Shown: positions 54,212 to 63,752 of the stretch, piece after piece
Layout: each line of letters begins with the position of its first letter
Position numbering within the stretch: the stretch's first letter is position 1
Source of the DNA: Crossiella sp. CA-258035
Lineage (GTDB): Bacteria > Actinomycetota > Actinomycetes > Mycobacteriales > Pseudonocardiaceae
DNA length: 64,000 nucleotides
Direction: 5' to 3'
NCBI RefSeq assembly: GCF_030064675.1
Contig: NZ_CP116413.1
Span: 2,822,001 to 2,886,000, forward strand
Notes under the pieces: model-generated
The model's input: the letters and a program-made list of their open reading frames with translations, nothing else
Databases searched by the model: none
Told to the model about the DNA's origin: nothing
Program-made: the position numbers and the translations under genes

Positions 54212-55810
54212 GTGGCCGTCAACATAGCGGATCTCGTCGAACATGCCGTCGATCTCGTCCCCGAGCGCGTCGCCGTGATCTGCGGCGGCCGCCAGGTCAG
54301 CTACGCGGAGCTGGAGGAGCGGTCCAACAGACTCGCCCACCACCTGCGGAGGAACGGGGTCGTACCCGGTTCGCACATCGGGGTGCACGCGCGCAACTCC
54401 ATCGAGGCGGTGGAGGCGATGATCGCCGCCTACAAGCTGCGCGCGGTCGCCATCAACGTCAACTACCGCTATCTCAAGAACGAGTTGCAGTACCTCTACG
54501 ACAACGCCGACCTGGTCGCGCTGGTGCACGAGCAGCGGCACGGCCCGCTGGTGGCCGAGATCCTGCCGCAGGTGCCCCGGTTGCGGCACACCGTGGTCAT
54601 CCCGGACGCCTCCGGAGCCGAGTTCGCCGGGGTGTCCTACCGGGACGCACTCGCCGACGGCGAACCGGACCGCGACTTCGCCGAGCGCAGCCCCGACGAC
54701 CGCTACATCCTCTACACCGGCGGCACCACCGGGCACCCCAAGGGCGTGGTGTGGCGGCACGAGGACGTGTGGCGGGTGCTCGGCGGCGGCATCGACTTCC
54801 TCAGCGGCGCCCGGCTGCCCGACGAATGGCAGCAATGCCGTGCGGGCAAGGACTTCGCGCTGGTGCGGCTGCCGGTCGCGCCGCTGATCCACGGCGCGGC
54901 GCAGTGGGCCACCTTCCAGAGCCTGTTCGGCGGCGGCACCGTGGTGCTGGTGCCGCACTTCGACGCCGACGAGGTGTGGCAGGTGATCCAGCGGCACAAG
55001 GTCAACGTGCTCACCATCGTCGGCGACGCGATGGCCCGCCCGCTGATCGAGGCCTACCACCGCGGCGGCTACGACGCCTCCTCGCTGTTCGCCATCTCCA
55101 GCAGCGCCGCGCTGTTCTCGCCCAGCGTCAAGCAGCAGTACCTCGAAGCGCTGCCCAACCTCATGCTCACCGACGCGATCGGCTCCTCCGAGACCGGGTT
55201 CAGCGGCATCGGCGTGATCGGCCGCGACGGCCAGCCCAAGGACGGCCCACGGGTCAAGGTGGACGCGGACACCGTGGTGATCGACGAGGCCGGAAAGCCA
55301 GTCGCGCCAGGGGTTGTCGGCCGCCTGGCCCGCTCGGGGCACGTGCCGCTGGGCTACTACAAGGACCCGGCCAAGACCGCGACCATGCTCACCGAGATCG
55401 ACGGCCGCCGCTACGCCATCCCCGGCGACTACGCCAGGGTCGAGGCCGACGGCACGGTGACCCTGTTGGGGCGCGGGAACACCTGCGTCAACACCGGCGG
55501 CGAGAAGGTCTACCCGGAGGAGGTGGAGGGCGCGCTCAAGTCCCACCCGGACGTGCTGGACGCGCTCGTGGTCGGCATCCCCGACCAGCGCCTCGGCCAG
55601 CGGGTGGCCGCCCTGGTGCAGCCACGACCAGGGGCCGCACCGAGTTTCGCCGCGCTGGACCGGCACGTGCGCGAGCTGATCGCCGGGTACAAGGTGCCGC
55701 GCAGCCTGTGGCTGGTCGAGGAGATCGGCCGATCCGTCAGCGGGAAACCGGACTACCGCTGGGCCCAACGCTACGTCGAGGAGCACCGGGATGCGAACGT
55801 CGCTGTGTGA
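54212..55810 (+). CDS. fadD19: FadD19-like steroid-CoA ligase
   Basis: 532 residues from the GTG at 54212 ([26 protein letters not shown]), which matches the Rv3515c start; a longer frame to 54176 would run through the operator. P-loop [20 protein letters not shown] near 181-200, [12 protein letters not shown] near 330, [21 protein letters not shown] near 410, [13 protein letters not shown] near 434 and KPDYRWAQ near the end. FadD19 activates C26/C24 sterol acids and is needed for branched side chains in Rhodococcus. It overlaps the next gene by 20 bases. Confidence 0.94.
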   Translation: MAVNIADLVEHAVDLVPERVAVICGGRQVSYAELEERSNRLAHHLRRNGVVPGSHIGVHARNSIEAVEAMIAAYKLRAVAINVNYRYLKNELQYLYDNADLVALVHEQRHGPLVAEILPQVPRLRHTVVIPDASGAEFAGVSYRDALADGEPDRDFAERSPDDRYILYTGGTTGHPKGVVWRHEDVWRVLGGGIDFLSGARLPDEWQQCRAGKDFALVRLPVAPLIHGAAQWATFQSLFGGGTVVLVPHFDADEVWQVIQRHKVNVLTIVGDAMARPLIEAYHRGGYDASSLFAISSSAALFSPSVKQQYLEALPNLMLTDAIGSSETGFSGIGVIGRDGQPKDGPRVKVDADTVVIDEAGKPVAPGVVGRLARSGHVPLGYYKDPAKTATMLTEIDGRRYAIPGDYARVEADGTVTLLGRGNTCVNTGGEKVYPEEVEGALKSHPDVLDALVVGIPDQRLGQRVAALVQPRPGAAPSFAALDRHVRELIAGYKVPRSLWLVEEIGRSVSGKPDYRWAQRYVEEHRDANVAV

Positions 55811-56888
55811 GGTGCTGGGCATCGAGTACCCGGTGCTCGGCTTCACCCCGTCCGAGCACGTGGCCGCCGCGATCAGCCGCGCCGGTGGCCTCGGCGTGCT
55901 GGGCTGCGTGCGCTACAACCGCGCCGAGGACCTGGACGCCGCGCTGGCCTGGATGGACGCCAACACCGGCGGCCGCCCCTACGGCGTGGACATCGTCATG
56001 CCCGCCGCCGCGCCGAAGGAGGGCACCGCGGTCGACCTGGACGCGCTGATCCCGTTGGCACACCGCGAGTTCGTCCAGCGCACCCTGGCCGAGCTGGGCG
56101 TGCCGGAGGCCGCGGCGGGCGAGCCCGGCGGGGTGCTCGGCTGGCTGCACTCGGTCGCCCGGTCCCATGTGGACGTCGCCCTCGGCCACCCGATCCGCCT
56201 GATCGCCAACGCTCTCGGGCCGCCGCCGATCGACGTCATCGACCGCGCGCACCAGCACGACGTCCTGGTCGCCGCGCTCGCCGGTCGTGCTGAGCACGCG
56301 GTCCGGCACGTGCTCGGCGGCGTGGACATCGTGGTCTCCCAAGGCTATGAGGCCGGTGGGCACACCGGGGAGATCGCCACCATGGTGCTGCTGCCGGAGA
56401 TCGTGGACGCGGTCGGTGGCCGGGTCCCGGTGCTGGCCGCCGGCGGCATCGGCTCCGGTCGCCAGGCCGCGGCCGCGCTCGCCCTTGGCGCGCAAGGGGT
56501 CTGGATGGGCTCCTGCTGGCTGACCAGCGCCGAGTACACCCTCGGCGGCCCGAACTCGGCCACCCAGCGGGCACTGCTGGCCGCCCGCTCCAGTGACACC
56601 GTGCGCTCGCGCATCTACACCGGCAAACCCGCGCGTCTGCTGCGCACCCGCTGGACCGAGGCCTGGTCCACCCCCGACGCCCCCGAACCCCTGCCCATGC
56701 CGTTGCAGAACCTCCTGGTGAACGAGGCCCACCAGCGCCTCGCCGCGGCCGACGACCCCGAGGTGGTGGCCATGCCGGTCGGCCAGATCGTCGGCCGGAT
56801 GAACCAGATCCGCCCGGTCGCCGACCTGATGGCCGACCTGGTCCAGGAGTTCGACGAAACCGTGCAACGCCTGTCCACGCTCCGCTAA
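55791..56888 (+). CDS. Nitronate monooxygenase-family flavoprotein
   Basis: 365 residues, starting inside the end of fadD19. NPD fold with FMN segments IEYPVLGFTPSEHVAAAISRAGGLGVLG near 11-38, DIVVSQGYEAGGHTGEIATMVLLPEI near 180-205 and VPVLAAGGIGSGRQAAAALALGAQGVWMGS near 212-241. It differs from the IpdC-like protein in lacking the N-terminal GMGW motif and having an extended mid-region. Coupling to fadD19 suggests redox work on a side-chain intermediate. It ends at a large palindromic repeat. Confidence 0.85.
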   Translation: MRTSLCEVLGIEYPVLGFTPSEHVAAAISRAGGLGVLGCVRYNRAEDLDAALAWMDANTGGRPYGVDIVMPAAAPKEGTAVDLDALIPLAHREFVQRTLAELGVPEAAAGEPGGVLGWLHSVARSHVDVALGHPIRLIANALGPPPIDVIDRAHQHDVLVAALAGRAEHAVRHVLGGVDIVVSQGYEAGGHTGEIATMVLLPEIVDAVGGRVPVLAAGGIGSGRQAAAALALGAQGVWMGSCWLTSAEYTLGGPNSATQRALLAARSSDTVRSRIYTGKPARLLRTRWTEAWSTPDAPEPLPMPLQNLLVNEAHQRLAAADDPEVVAMPVGQIVGRMNQIRPVADLMADLVQEFDETVQRLSTLR

Positions 56889-56895
56889 CCCGCCC

Positions 56896-57045
56896 ATCGT
56901 GTTGGCCGAAGTCGTACGGTGTGTTGGCCGGTGTCGTACGGGGTCTTGGCCGTTCTTGGACGCGCGGCTGCCAGCGCGCGTCCGCAACGGCCAACACACC
57001 GTCCCAGTTCGGCCAACACAGCGTGCGAGAACGGCCAACACTCGG
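56896..57045. repeat. GTGTTGGCC palindromic element, copy 2
   Basis: Three forward units of GTTGGCCG-N3-TCGTAC type (about 56898, 56920, 56941) and three inverted units (about 56985, 57009, 57030) surround a central 9-base perfect stem, GGACGCGCG with CGCGCGTCC. Unit wording and order match copy 1 at 26561-26689, but the arms are less perfect. It fills the gap between convergent genes (flavoprotein and fadE27). Confidence 0.88.
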
Positions 57046-57047
57046 GG

Positions 57048-58130
57048 CTAGGGGTGGCGGAGGAGTTCGGTTCCCAGGGTGCGGAGGTGGGGGGTTGCGC
57101 TGCCGAGGGCGAACTCGGCGTGTTTGGCGGCGGTGAAGTAGCGGTGCAGCTGGTGGTCCAGGTCGATGCCGACGCCGCCGTGGATGTGCACCGCGGTGTG
57201 TGCCACCCGGTGGCCCGCGTCGGCCGCCCAGAACTTGGCCGTGGCCAGGGACTCCGAGCTGGGCAGGCCCTCGCTGACCCGCCAGGCCGCCTGCCACAGG
57301 GTGAGCCGGATGCCCTCGACGTCGATGTAGGCATCGGCCAGGCGCTGGGCCACTGCCTGGAACTGACCGATCGGCCGGCCGAACTGGACCCGCTCGCGGG
57401 CGTAGGCCGCGGTCAGCTCCAGCGCCCGCTCGGTGACGCCCAGCTGCAGCGCGCACCAGCCGAGCACGCCCCTGGTGTGCAGGAACTCCACCGCCGCGCC
57501 GTCCAGCACCCGGTCGGCAGGAAGCGGCGTGCCGTTGAGCTCCAGCCAGGCCGTGCCCGCGCCGTCCACGACCTCCTGCCGCCGCACCGACACCCGCGGA
57601 TCCTCCGGCGTCACCAGGAAGGCCCGGGGTCCGTCGGGAGTGTCCGCGGAAACCAGGAACAGCGCGGCGATCCCGCCCGCGGGCACCGCGGTCTTGGTGC
57701 CGTTGAGCAGCCAGCCCTCGGCGGTGCGTTCGGCGGTGGTGGCCGACTCGTCGGTCAGCGCCGCGGTCAGCACCGACTCCCCGCTCAGCGCGCCCGGCAG
57801 CCAGCGCTCCCGCACCGCCGGGTCGCCGAACTCGGCGATCGCGGAGGCGGCCAGCACGGTGGAAGCCAGATAGGGCACCGGGGCCACCGCCCGGCCCAGC
57901 GCGACCAGCACCGAGCACTGCTCCAGCACGCCGTAACCGGAACCGCCCAGCTGCTCAGGAATACCGGCCCCGAGCAGCCCGGACGCGCCAAGATTGTTCC
58001 ACAGTGGACGGTCGAACCGGTCCGGCCCGGACTCCGCCGCGCGCAGCCGCTCCTGGGTCACCTCGCGCGCCAGGACCTCACCGGCCACAGTGGACAGTGC
58101 CTGCTGGGCCTCGGTCATGCTGAAGTCCAC
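57048..58130 (-). CDS. fadE27: FadE27-like acyl-CoA dehydrogenase subunit
   Basis: 360 residues from the GTG at 58130 after GGGAGA. ACAD fold with LWNNLGASGLLGAGIPEQLGGSG near 43-65, GVLGWCALQLGVTERALELTAAYARERVQFGRPIG near 208-242 and HIHGGVGIDLDHQLHRYFTAAK near 318-339. The substitution pattern at the flavin loops fits the second, partner subunit of the heterotetrameric steroid ACADs (ChsE5/FadE27). With FadE26 it introduces the first side-chain double bond. Confidence 0.9.
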   Translation of the reverse strand: MDFSMTEAQQALSTVAGEVLAREVTQERLRAAESGPDRFDRPLWNNLGASGLLGAGIPEQLGGSGYGVLEQCSVLVALGRAVAPVPYLASTVLAASAIAEFGDPAVRERWLPGALSGESVLTAALTDESATTAERTAEGWLLNGTKTAVPAGGIAALFLVSADTPDGPRAFLVTPEDPRVSVRRQEVVDGAGTAWLELNGTPLPADRVLDGAAVEFLHTRGVLGWCALQLGVTERALELTAAYARERVQFGRPIGQFQAVAQRLADAYIDVEGIRLTLWQAAWRVSEGLPSSESLATAKFWAADAGHRVAHTAVHIHGGVGIDLDHQLHRYFTAAKHAEFALGSATPHLRTLGTELLRHP

Positions 58131-58151
58131 GGAGTCTCCCTGGGACAGGAT

Positions 58152-59330
58152 CTAGCGCCGGATGGGCAGGCCGAGGGCGGTGGCGGCCACGATGTCCCGC
58201 TGCACCTCGTTGGTGCCGCCGCCGAAGGTCAGGATCAGGCAGGACCGGTGCAGCCGCTCGATCCTGCCGTGCAGCGCGGCCCCCGGCGCGCCCGCGCGCA
58301 GTGTCGCGGACGGGCCGAGCACCTCCATCAGCAGCCGGTAGGCCTCGGTGGCCAGCTCGGTGCCGTACACCTTGGTCGCCGAGGCGTCCGCCGGGGTCGG
58401 GGCGTGCGCCGCGCCCCAGGCGATCCGCCAGTTCAACAGCTTCAGGTACTCCACCTTCGCGTGCACCCTGGCCAGGTGGATCCGCACCCACTCCTGGTCG
58501 GCCACCAGCCCGCCGTCGGGCAGCTTGGTCGCCTTCGCCCAGTCCAGCACCTCCTGCAACGCGGTGCGCAGCGGTGCGGCCGAGGTGAGCGCGACGCGTT
58601 CGTGGTTGAGCTGGTTGGTGATCAGCGGCCAGCCCTTGTCCTGCTCGCCCACCAGCGCGCCGGCCGGGACCCGGACATCGCTGTAGTAGGTGGCGCTGGT
58701 GCCAGGACCGGCCATGGTGCGCACCGGCGTCCAGGAGAATCCCGGCGCGTCGGTCGGCACGATCAGCACGCTGAGCCCTTTGTGCCTGGGCGCGTCCGGG
58801 TCGGTGCGGCAGGCCAGCCACACGTAGTCGGCGTACTGGATCAGGCTGGTCCACATCTTCTGCCCGTTGATGACCCACTCGTCCCCGTCCCGCGCCGCCC
58901 TGGTGCGCAACGAGGCCAGGTCGGTGCCGGCCTCCGGCTCGGAGTAGCCGATGGCGAAGTGCAGCTCGCCCGCGGCGATCCTGGGCAGGAAGAAGGACTT
59001 CTGCTCCTCGGTGCCGAAACGCATGATCGTCGGCGCCACGCTGTTGAGGGTCAGGAACGGCACCGGCGCGCCCGCGGTGGCCGCCTCGTCGGTGAAGATC
59101 AGCTGGTCCAGCAGCGGCCTGGCCTGCCCGCCGTACTCGCGCGGCCAGCCCAGCGCGAGCCAGCCGTCCCGGCCCATCTGCCGCACCACCTCCAGATAGG
59201 TGGCGCGGTCGCCGTAGTCCCCGCCGCCGGAGGTCAGCGCCGCCCGGCGCTCCGGTGTCATCAGCTCGGCGAAGTAGGCCCGCAGTTCCGCGCGCAGCTG
59301 CTGCTGTTCCCGCGAGTACGCGATCCGCAT
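58152..59330 (-). CDS. fadE26: FadE26-like acyl-CoA dehydrogenase subunit
   Basis: 392 residues. ACAD fold: GWPREYGGQARPLLDQLIFTDE near 61-82, FAIGYSEPEAGTDLASLRTRA near 125-145, WVINGQKMWTSLIQYADYVWLACRT near 152-176. The helix G glutamate in NQLNHERVAL (E244) is positioned as the catalytic base. FAD loop LTFGGGTNEVQRDIVAATALGL is at the end. It is the catalytic partner of FadE27 (ChsE4). KstR box 10 bases upstream. Confidence 0.93.
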   Translation of the reverse strand: MRIAYSREQQQLRAELRAYFAELMTPERRAALTSGGGDYGDRATYLEVVRQMGRDGWLALGWPREYGGQARPLLDQLIFTDEAATAGAPVPFLTLNSVAPTIMRFGTEEQKSFFLPRIAAGELHFAIGYSEPEAGTDLASLRTRAARDGDEWVINGQKMWTSLIQYADYVWLACRTDPDAPRHKGLSVLIVPTDAPGFSWTPVRTMAGPGTSATYYSDVRVPAGALVGEQDKGWPLITNQLNHERVALTSAAPLRTALQEVLDWAKATKLPDGGLVADQEWVRIHLARVHAKVEYLKLLNWRIAWGAAHAPTPADASATKVYGTELATEAYRLLMEVLGPSATLRAGAPGAALHGRIERLHRSCLILTFGGGTNEVQRDIVAATALGLPIRR

Positions 59331-59340
59331 ACCTCGATAC

Positions 59341-59354
59341 TAGAACACGTTCTC
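59341..59354. promoter_or_regulatory. KstR operator, fadE26-proximal
   Basis: TAGAACACGTTCTC fits TNNAACNNGTTNNA except the last base, 10 bases upstream of the fadE26 ATG. Confidence 0.78.
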
Positions 59355-59397
59355 GCGAAGAAACACCCGTGCCACTCAGTTGGCCCTTGCTCGGAGT

Positions 59398-59411
59398 GAG
59401 AACACATTCTA
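59398..59411. promoter_or_regulatory. Weak KstR operator, dehydrogenase-proximal
   Basis: GAGAACACATTCTA departs from TNNAACNNGTTNNA at the first base and in GTT (ATT). It is 47 bases upstream of the alcohol dehydrogenase GTG and gives the rightward operon its own site. Confidence 0.55.
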
Positions 59412-59458
59412 CTGTCGGTCCCCATCCGAGGCCGCACTACTCGTCGAGGGGTGGACCG

Positions 59459-60541
59459 GTGAAGGCTGCCGTGCTAAACCAGGTGGGGGACGACCGGCTG
59501 GAGCTGCGCTCCGATGTGGCCACGGTCCCGCCGGGCCCCCAGGAGGTGCGGGTCGCGGTGCGCGCCGCCGGCATCTGCCACAGCGACCTGCACGCCATGG
59601 ACGGCACCCTGCCCGCGCTCGCCCCGGGCGTGCTCGGCCACGAGGGCGCGGGCGAGGTGGTGGAGATCGGCTCCGCGGTGACCGACCTCGCCCTGGGCGA
59701 CCACGTGCTGATCACCTTCGTGCCGGCCTGCCTGCGCTGCAAGAACTGCCTGCGCGGCCAGCCACACCTGTGCGCGGTGTACGCGATCGAGTCCTTCACC
59801 CACCCCCGCTTCACCTCCCGCGACCAGCCGCTGTTCGGCTTCGCCGGCTGCGGCACCTTCGCCGAGGAGCTGGTGGTGCCCGCGCCCGCGGCGATCAAGG
59901 TGCCGGATGACGTGCCGTTCGAGATCGCCGCGCTGATCGGCTGCGGCGTGCTCACCGGCGCGGGCGCGGCGCTCAACACCGCCAGGGTGGAACCCGGTTC
60001 GACCGTGGTGGTGATCGGCTGCGGCGGGGTCGGCGTGTCCACCCTGCAGGGCGCGCGGATCGCCGGGGCCAGCACGATCATCGCGGTGGACCCGGTGCGG
60101 GACAAGCACGAGGCCGCGCTCAAGTTCGGCGCCACGCACACCGGCACGCCGGAGGAGCTGCCCGGCCTGCTCGGCGAGCTGACCGGCGGGGAGGGCGTGG
60201 ACTACGCCTTCGAGGTGGTCGGCCTGCCCGCCACCATCCGCTCCGCCTGGGACTCCGCCCGCCGCGGCGGCACCGTGGTCGTGGTCGGCGCGGGCCGGGC
60301 CGACGCCCAGGTCTCCTTCTCCGCCCAGGAGCTGTTCCTGCACGAGAAGCGGTTGCTGGGCTCCTTCTACGGATCGGCCGACGTCCGCCGCGACTCGGCC
60401 AAGATGATCGACTTCTGGCGGGCGGGGCTGCTCGACCTGGACGGCATGATCAGCCGCCGGCTGCCTCTGGATGACATCAACGACGGCCTGTCCACCCTGC
60501 CCGGCGGCACGGTGATCCGGCAGATCGTGACCTTCGACTAG
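59459..60541 (+). CDS. Zinc-dependent alcohol dehydrogenase (AdhX-like)
   Basis: 360 residues from the GTG at 59459 behind GAGGGG. MDR fold: catalytic zinc ligands in GICHSDLHAM near 36 and GHEGAGEVV near 61, structural zinc cysteines in CLRCKNCLRGQPHLC near 91-105, NAD motif VVIGCGGVGVSTLQGARIAGA near 182-202. Related to the actinomycete NDMA-type and sterol-cluster AdhX proteins. It could oxidise the C26 alcohol made by Cyp125 to the aldehyde, with the ALDH two genes on completing the acid. Confidence 0.9.
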   Translation: MKAAVLNQVGDDRLELRSDVATVPPGPQEVRVAVRAAGICHSDLHAMDGTLPALAPGVLGHEGAGEVVEIGSAVTDLALGDHVLITFVPACLRCKNCLRGQPHLCAVYAIESFTHPRFTSRDQPLFGFAGCGTFAEELVVPAPAAIKVPDDVPFEIAALIGCGVLTGAGAALNTARVEPGSTVVVIGCGGVGVSTLQGARIAGASTIIAVDPVRDKHEAALKFGATHTGTPEELPGLLGELTGGEGVDYAFEVVGLPATIRSAWDSARRGGTVVVVGAGRADAQVSFSAQELFLHEKRLLGSFYGSADVRRDSAKMIDFWRAGLLDLDGMISRRLPLDDINDGLSTLPGGTVIRQIVTFD

Positions 60542-60554
60542 GTGGGTGTCGCTT

Positions 60555-61460
60555 GTGGACAACGGGGTGAGCCTGTCCGGCAAGGTCGCCGTGGTGACCG
60601 GCGCCGGCGCCGGGCTGGGGCAGGCCGAGGCGCTGGCCCTGGCGAAGGCCGGGGCGAGTGTGGTGCTCAACGACCTGCCCGGCGCGGCCGAGGAGACCCT
60701 GGCGCTGATCCGGGAGGCCGGGGGAGCGGCCACCGTGGTCGCCGGGGACATCGCCGAGCGGGCCACCGCGGACGCGCTGCTGGCCGCCGCGCTGGCCGAG
60801 TACGGCGGGCTGCACGTGGTGGTCAACAACGCCGGGGTGCTGCGCGACCGGATGCTGTTCAACCTCTCCGACGAGGACTGGGACCTGGTGGTGCGGGTGC
60901 ACCTGCGCGGGCACTTCCTGGTGTCCCGCAACGCCAGCGCCCACTGGCGGCAGCAGGCCAAGCACACCGGCGCGCCGGTGTACGGCCGGATCGTGAACAC
61001 CGCCTCGGAGTCCTTCCTGCTCGGCTCGCCCGGCCAGGCCAACTACGCCGCGGCCAAGGCCGGGATCGCCGCGCTGACCATCTCCACCGCCAGGGCGCTG
61101 GCGCACTACGGCGTGCGCGCCAACGCGATCTGCCCGCGCGCCCGCACCGGCATGACCCGGCACGTCTTCGGCGAGGCCCCGGCCGAGGGTCTGGATCCCC
61201 TTGACCCGCAACATGTCGCGCCGTTCGTGGCCTACCTCGCCGCGCCCGCGGCCGAGCCGATCAACGGGCAGGTCTTCGTGGTGCACGGCGGCATGGTCGC
61301 GCTGCTCGCCCCGCCCAGCGTGGAACAGCGGTTCGTCAGCGCGGGCGAGACCTGGAGCCTGGCCGAGCTGGCCGCCACCGTCGGCGAGTACTTCACCGGC
61401 CGCCCGGCCGACCGCGGCTTCGCCTGCACCGAACTGAACGCGCTCCAGGCCCGCCCCTGA
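60555..61460 (+). CDS. SDR, Rv3502c/17-beta-HSD-like
   Basis: 301 residues from the GTG at 60555, chosen because GGTGGG lies 8 bases upstream; a GTG at 60546 is less well placed. Long-type SDR: TGAGAGLGQAEALALA, NNAGVLRDRMLFNLSDEDWD, VNTASESFLLGSPGQANYAAAKAG, then a C-terminal MFE2-like extension (FVVHGGMVALLAPPSVEQRF). The M. tuberculosis homologue Rv3502c lies directly before yrbE4A; here two genes intervene. Proposed 3-hydroxyacyl-CoA dehydrogenase of the steroid side chain. Confidence 0.88.
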   Translation: MDNGVSLSGKVAVVTGAGAGLGQAEALALAKAGASVVLNDLPGAAEETLALIREAGGAATVVAGDIAERATADALLAAALAEYGGLHVVVNNAGVLRDRMLFNLSDEDWDLVVRVHLRGHFLVSRNASAHWRQQAKHTGAPVYGRIVNTASESFLLGSPGQANYAAAKAGIAALTISTARALAHYGVRANAICPRARTGMTRHVFGEAPAEGLDPLDPQHVAPFVAYLAAPAAEPINGQVFVVHGGMVALLAPPSVEQRFVSAGETWSLAELAATVGEYFTGRPADRGFACTELNALQARP

Positions 61461-61480
61461 CCGTCCACAAAGGAGTAGCC

Positions 61481-62992
61481 ATGCCGCTCACCGTGTTGCC
61501 GCACCGGGACACCGCGGGCCTGTCCGAGGGCCACCTGCTGATCGACGGCAAGTGGCGGGCCGCGGCCGACGGCGCGGTGTGGCGGCACCGGCACCCGGCC
61601 ACCGGCGAGGAGATCGGCACCTTCGCGGTGGCGACCGGGTCCGATGTGGACGAAGCCGTGCGGACCGCGCGCCGCGCCTTCGACGACGGGCCGTGGCCCA
61701 ACGCCCGCGCCGGGGTGCGGATCAGCACCCTGCACCGCTACGCCAACCTGCTGCGCGAGCACACCGACGAGCTGCAACGGTTGCAGGCGCTGGACAACAG
61801 CGTGCCGCTGTCCTTCGGCGGGATCTACACCACCTCGGTCGGCGCGGCCGCCGACGTCTTCGACCACCACGCCGGCTGGATCGACAAGCTCGGCGGCGAC
61901 ACCCTGCCGCCGTACCAGGGCGGCGACCACCTGGCGATGACCTTCCGCGAGCCGATCGGCGTGGTGGCCGCGATCCTGCCCTGGAACGCGCCGTTCCTGC
62001 TGTTCGCGCAGAAGCTCGCGCCCGCGCTGGCCGCCGGGTGCACGGTGGTGCTCAAACCGTCGGAGTACGCGACCTTCTCCGTGCTGCGCATGGTCGAACT
62101 GTTCGCCGAGGCCGGACTGCCGGACGGGGTGGTCTCGGTGGTCACCGGCCCCGGCGAGTCGGTCGGCGAGGCGCTGATCACCCACCCGGCGGTGGACAAG
62201 ATCAGTTTCACCGGCAGCCGCGCGGTCGGCAAACGCATCGTGGCAGCCTCTGCCGGGACCCTCAAACGGGTTTCCCTCGAGCTGGGCGGGAAGAGCCCCA
62301 GCCTGGTCTTCCCGGACGCGCCCAACGTCGGCCTGGCCGGGATGACCTCGATGGGCACGGTCACCATGGGCCTGTCCGGCCAGGCCTGCGTGGCGCACAG
62401 CCGGGCCCTGGTGCACCGGGAGGTCTACGAGGAGTTCCTGGCCGGCGCGCAGATGATGGCCGCCGCGATCACCTACGGCGACCCGTTCGACGCGGGCACC
62501 CTGGCCAGCCCGCTGATCAACGAACGTCAGCTGGCCCGGGTGCTCGGTTACATCGACCGCGGCCAGGAAGAGGGCGCGCGGCTGGTCACCGGCGGGTCCA
62601 GAGTGGACGGTGAGCTGAGCACGGGCAACTTCGTGCAGCCCACCATCTTCGCCGACGTGGGCAACGAGATGGTCATCGCGCGGGAGGAGATCTTCGGCCC
62701 GGTGCTCGCGGTGGTCCCGTTCACCGACGAGGACGAGGCGATCCGGCTGGCCAACGACACCGAGTACGGCCTGGGCGCCGGGATCTACACCGCCAACGCC
62801 CAGCGCGCCTTCCGCCTCGCCCGCAAGCTGCGCGCCGGCACCATCGGCATCAACGGCTTCACCGTCGAACCGCACCTGCCCTTCGGCGGCTTCAAGCAGT
62901 CCGGGCTGGGCCGCGAGGGCGGGCGCAGCGCCTTCGAGGCATACACCGAGCTGAAGACCGTGCTGCTGCCGCTGACCGAGGAGCTGATGTGA
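61481..62992 (+). CDS. NAD-dependent aldehyde dehydrogenase
   Basis: 503 residues, ATG after AAAGGAG. ALDH residues: Asn in ILPWNAPFLL near 163, Glu in LELGGKSPSLVF near 262, catalytic Cys in GLSGQACVAHSR near 301, EEIFGPVLAV near 395 and PFGGFKQSGLGREGG near 468. It would oxidise a steroid side-chain or propionaldehyde-type product. Its stop overlaps the following SDR as GTGA, so it belongs to the dehydrogenase/mce transcript. Confidence 0.93.
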   Translation: MPLTVLPHRDTAGLSEGHLLIDGKWRAAADGAVWRHRHPATGEEIGTFAVATGSDVDEAVRTARRAFDDGPWPNARAGVRISTLHRYANLLREHTDELQRLQALDNSVPLSFGGIYTTSVGAAADVFDHHAGWIDKLGGDTLPPYQGGDHLAMTFREPIGVVAAILPWNAPFLLFAQKLAPALAAGCTVVLKPSEYATFSVLRMVELFAEAGLPDGVVSVVTGPGESVGEALITHPAVDKISFTGSRAVGKRIVAASAGTLKRVSLELGGKSPSLVFPDAPNVGLAGMTSMGTVTMGLSGQACVAHSRALVHREVYEEFLAGAQMMAAAITYGDPFDAGTLASPLINERQLARVLGYIDRGQEEGARLVTGGSRVDGELSTGNFVQPTIFADVGNEMVIAREEIFGPVLAVVPFTDEDEAIRLANDTEYGLGAGIYTANAQRAFRLARKLRAGTIGINGFTVEPHLPFGGFKQSGLGREGGRSAFEAYTELKTVLLPLTEELM

Positions 62993-63752
62993 GGCTGGAC
63001 GGCAAGGTCGCGCTGGTCACCGGGGCCGCCAGGGGCCTCGGCGAGGCGGTCGCCCGCCGGTTCGTCGCCGAGGGCGCGCGGGTGGTGCTGGCCGACATCG
63101 CCGACGACACCGGCACCGGCCTGGCCGCCGGCTCGGGCCCAACGCCCGATATCGGCACCTGGACGTGGGTTCCGAGGACGACTGGGCCGGAGTGGTGGCC
63201 GAGACCGTCGCTGACTTCGGCGCGATCGACGTGCTGGTCAACAACGCCGCCGTGCTGCACTTCGCGCCGCTGGCCCAGACCACGCTGGCCGACTACGAGC
63301 GGGTGGTGCGGGTCAACCAGGTGGGCTGCTTCCTGGGCATGCGCTCGGTGATCCCGGTGATGACCGAGGCCAGGCGCGGCTCGATCGTCAACCTGTCCTC
63401 TGTGGAGGGTTTGGCCGGGATGCCGACCCTGTCCGCCTACACCGCCAGCAAGTTCGCCATCCGCGGCATGACCAAGGTGGCCGCGCTGGAACTGGCCGCG
63501 CAGGGGGTCCGGGTCAACTCGGTGCACCCCGGCGCGATGGACACCGGCATGGCCAGTGAGGCGCTGGGCGGCATCGAGCTGGACCGCGACGCGATGGGCA
63601 AGCTGGTGCCGATGAAGCGGATCGGCCAGCCCGCGGAGGTGGCGAACGTGGTGCTGTTCCTGGCCAGCGACGAGAGCTCCTACTGCACCGGCGGGGAGTT
63701 CGCCGCCGACGGCGGGGCCACCGCGACGCACGCGTTCGGGGTGGTCGGGTGA
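62989..63752 (+). pseudogene. SDR (FabG3/20-beta-HSD-like) with a frameshift
   Basis: The gene starts at the GTG at 62989 (RLDGKVALVTGAARGLGEA), but after about residue 46 the frame must move back one base to continue. The downstream frame from about 63123-63135 reads GPNARYRHLDVGSEDDW, then VNNAAVLHF, VNLSSVEGLAGMPTLSAYTASKFAIRG with Ser/Tyr/Lys intact, and ends FGVVG. A single missing base near 63132 (a C after GGC) would restore an ordinary 254-residue SDR like Rv2002. It is either a recent mutation or a sequencing error, since everything else in the frame is intact and it overlaps both neighbours. Confidence 0.8.
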
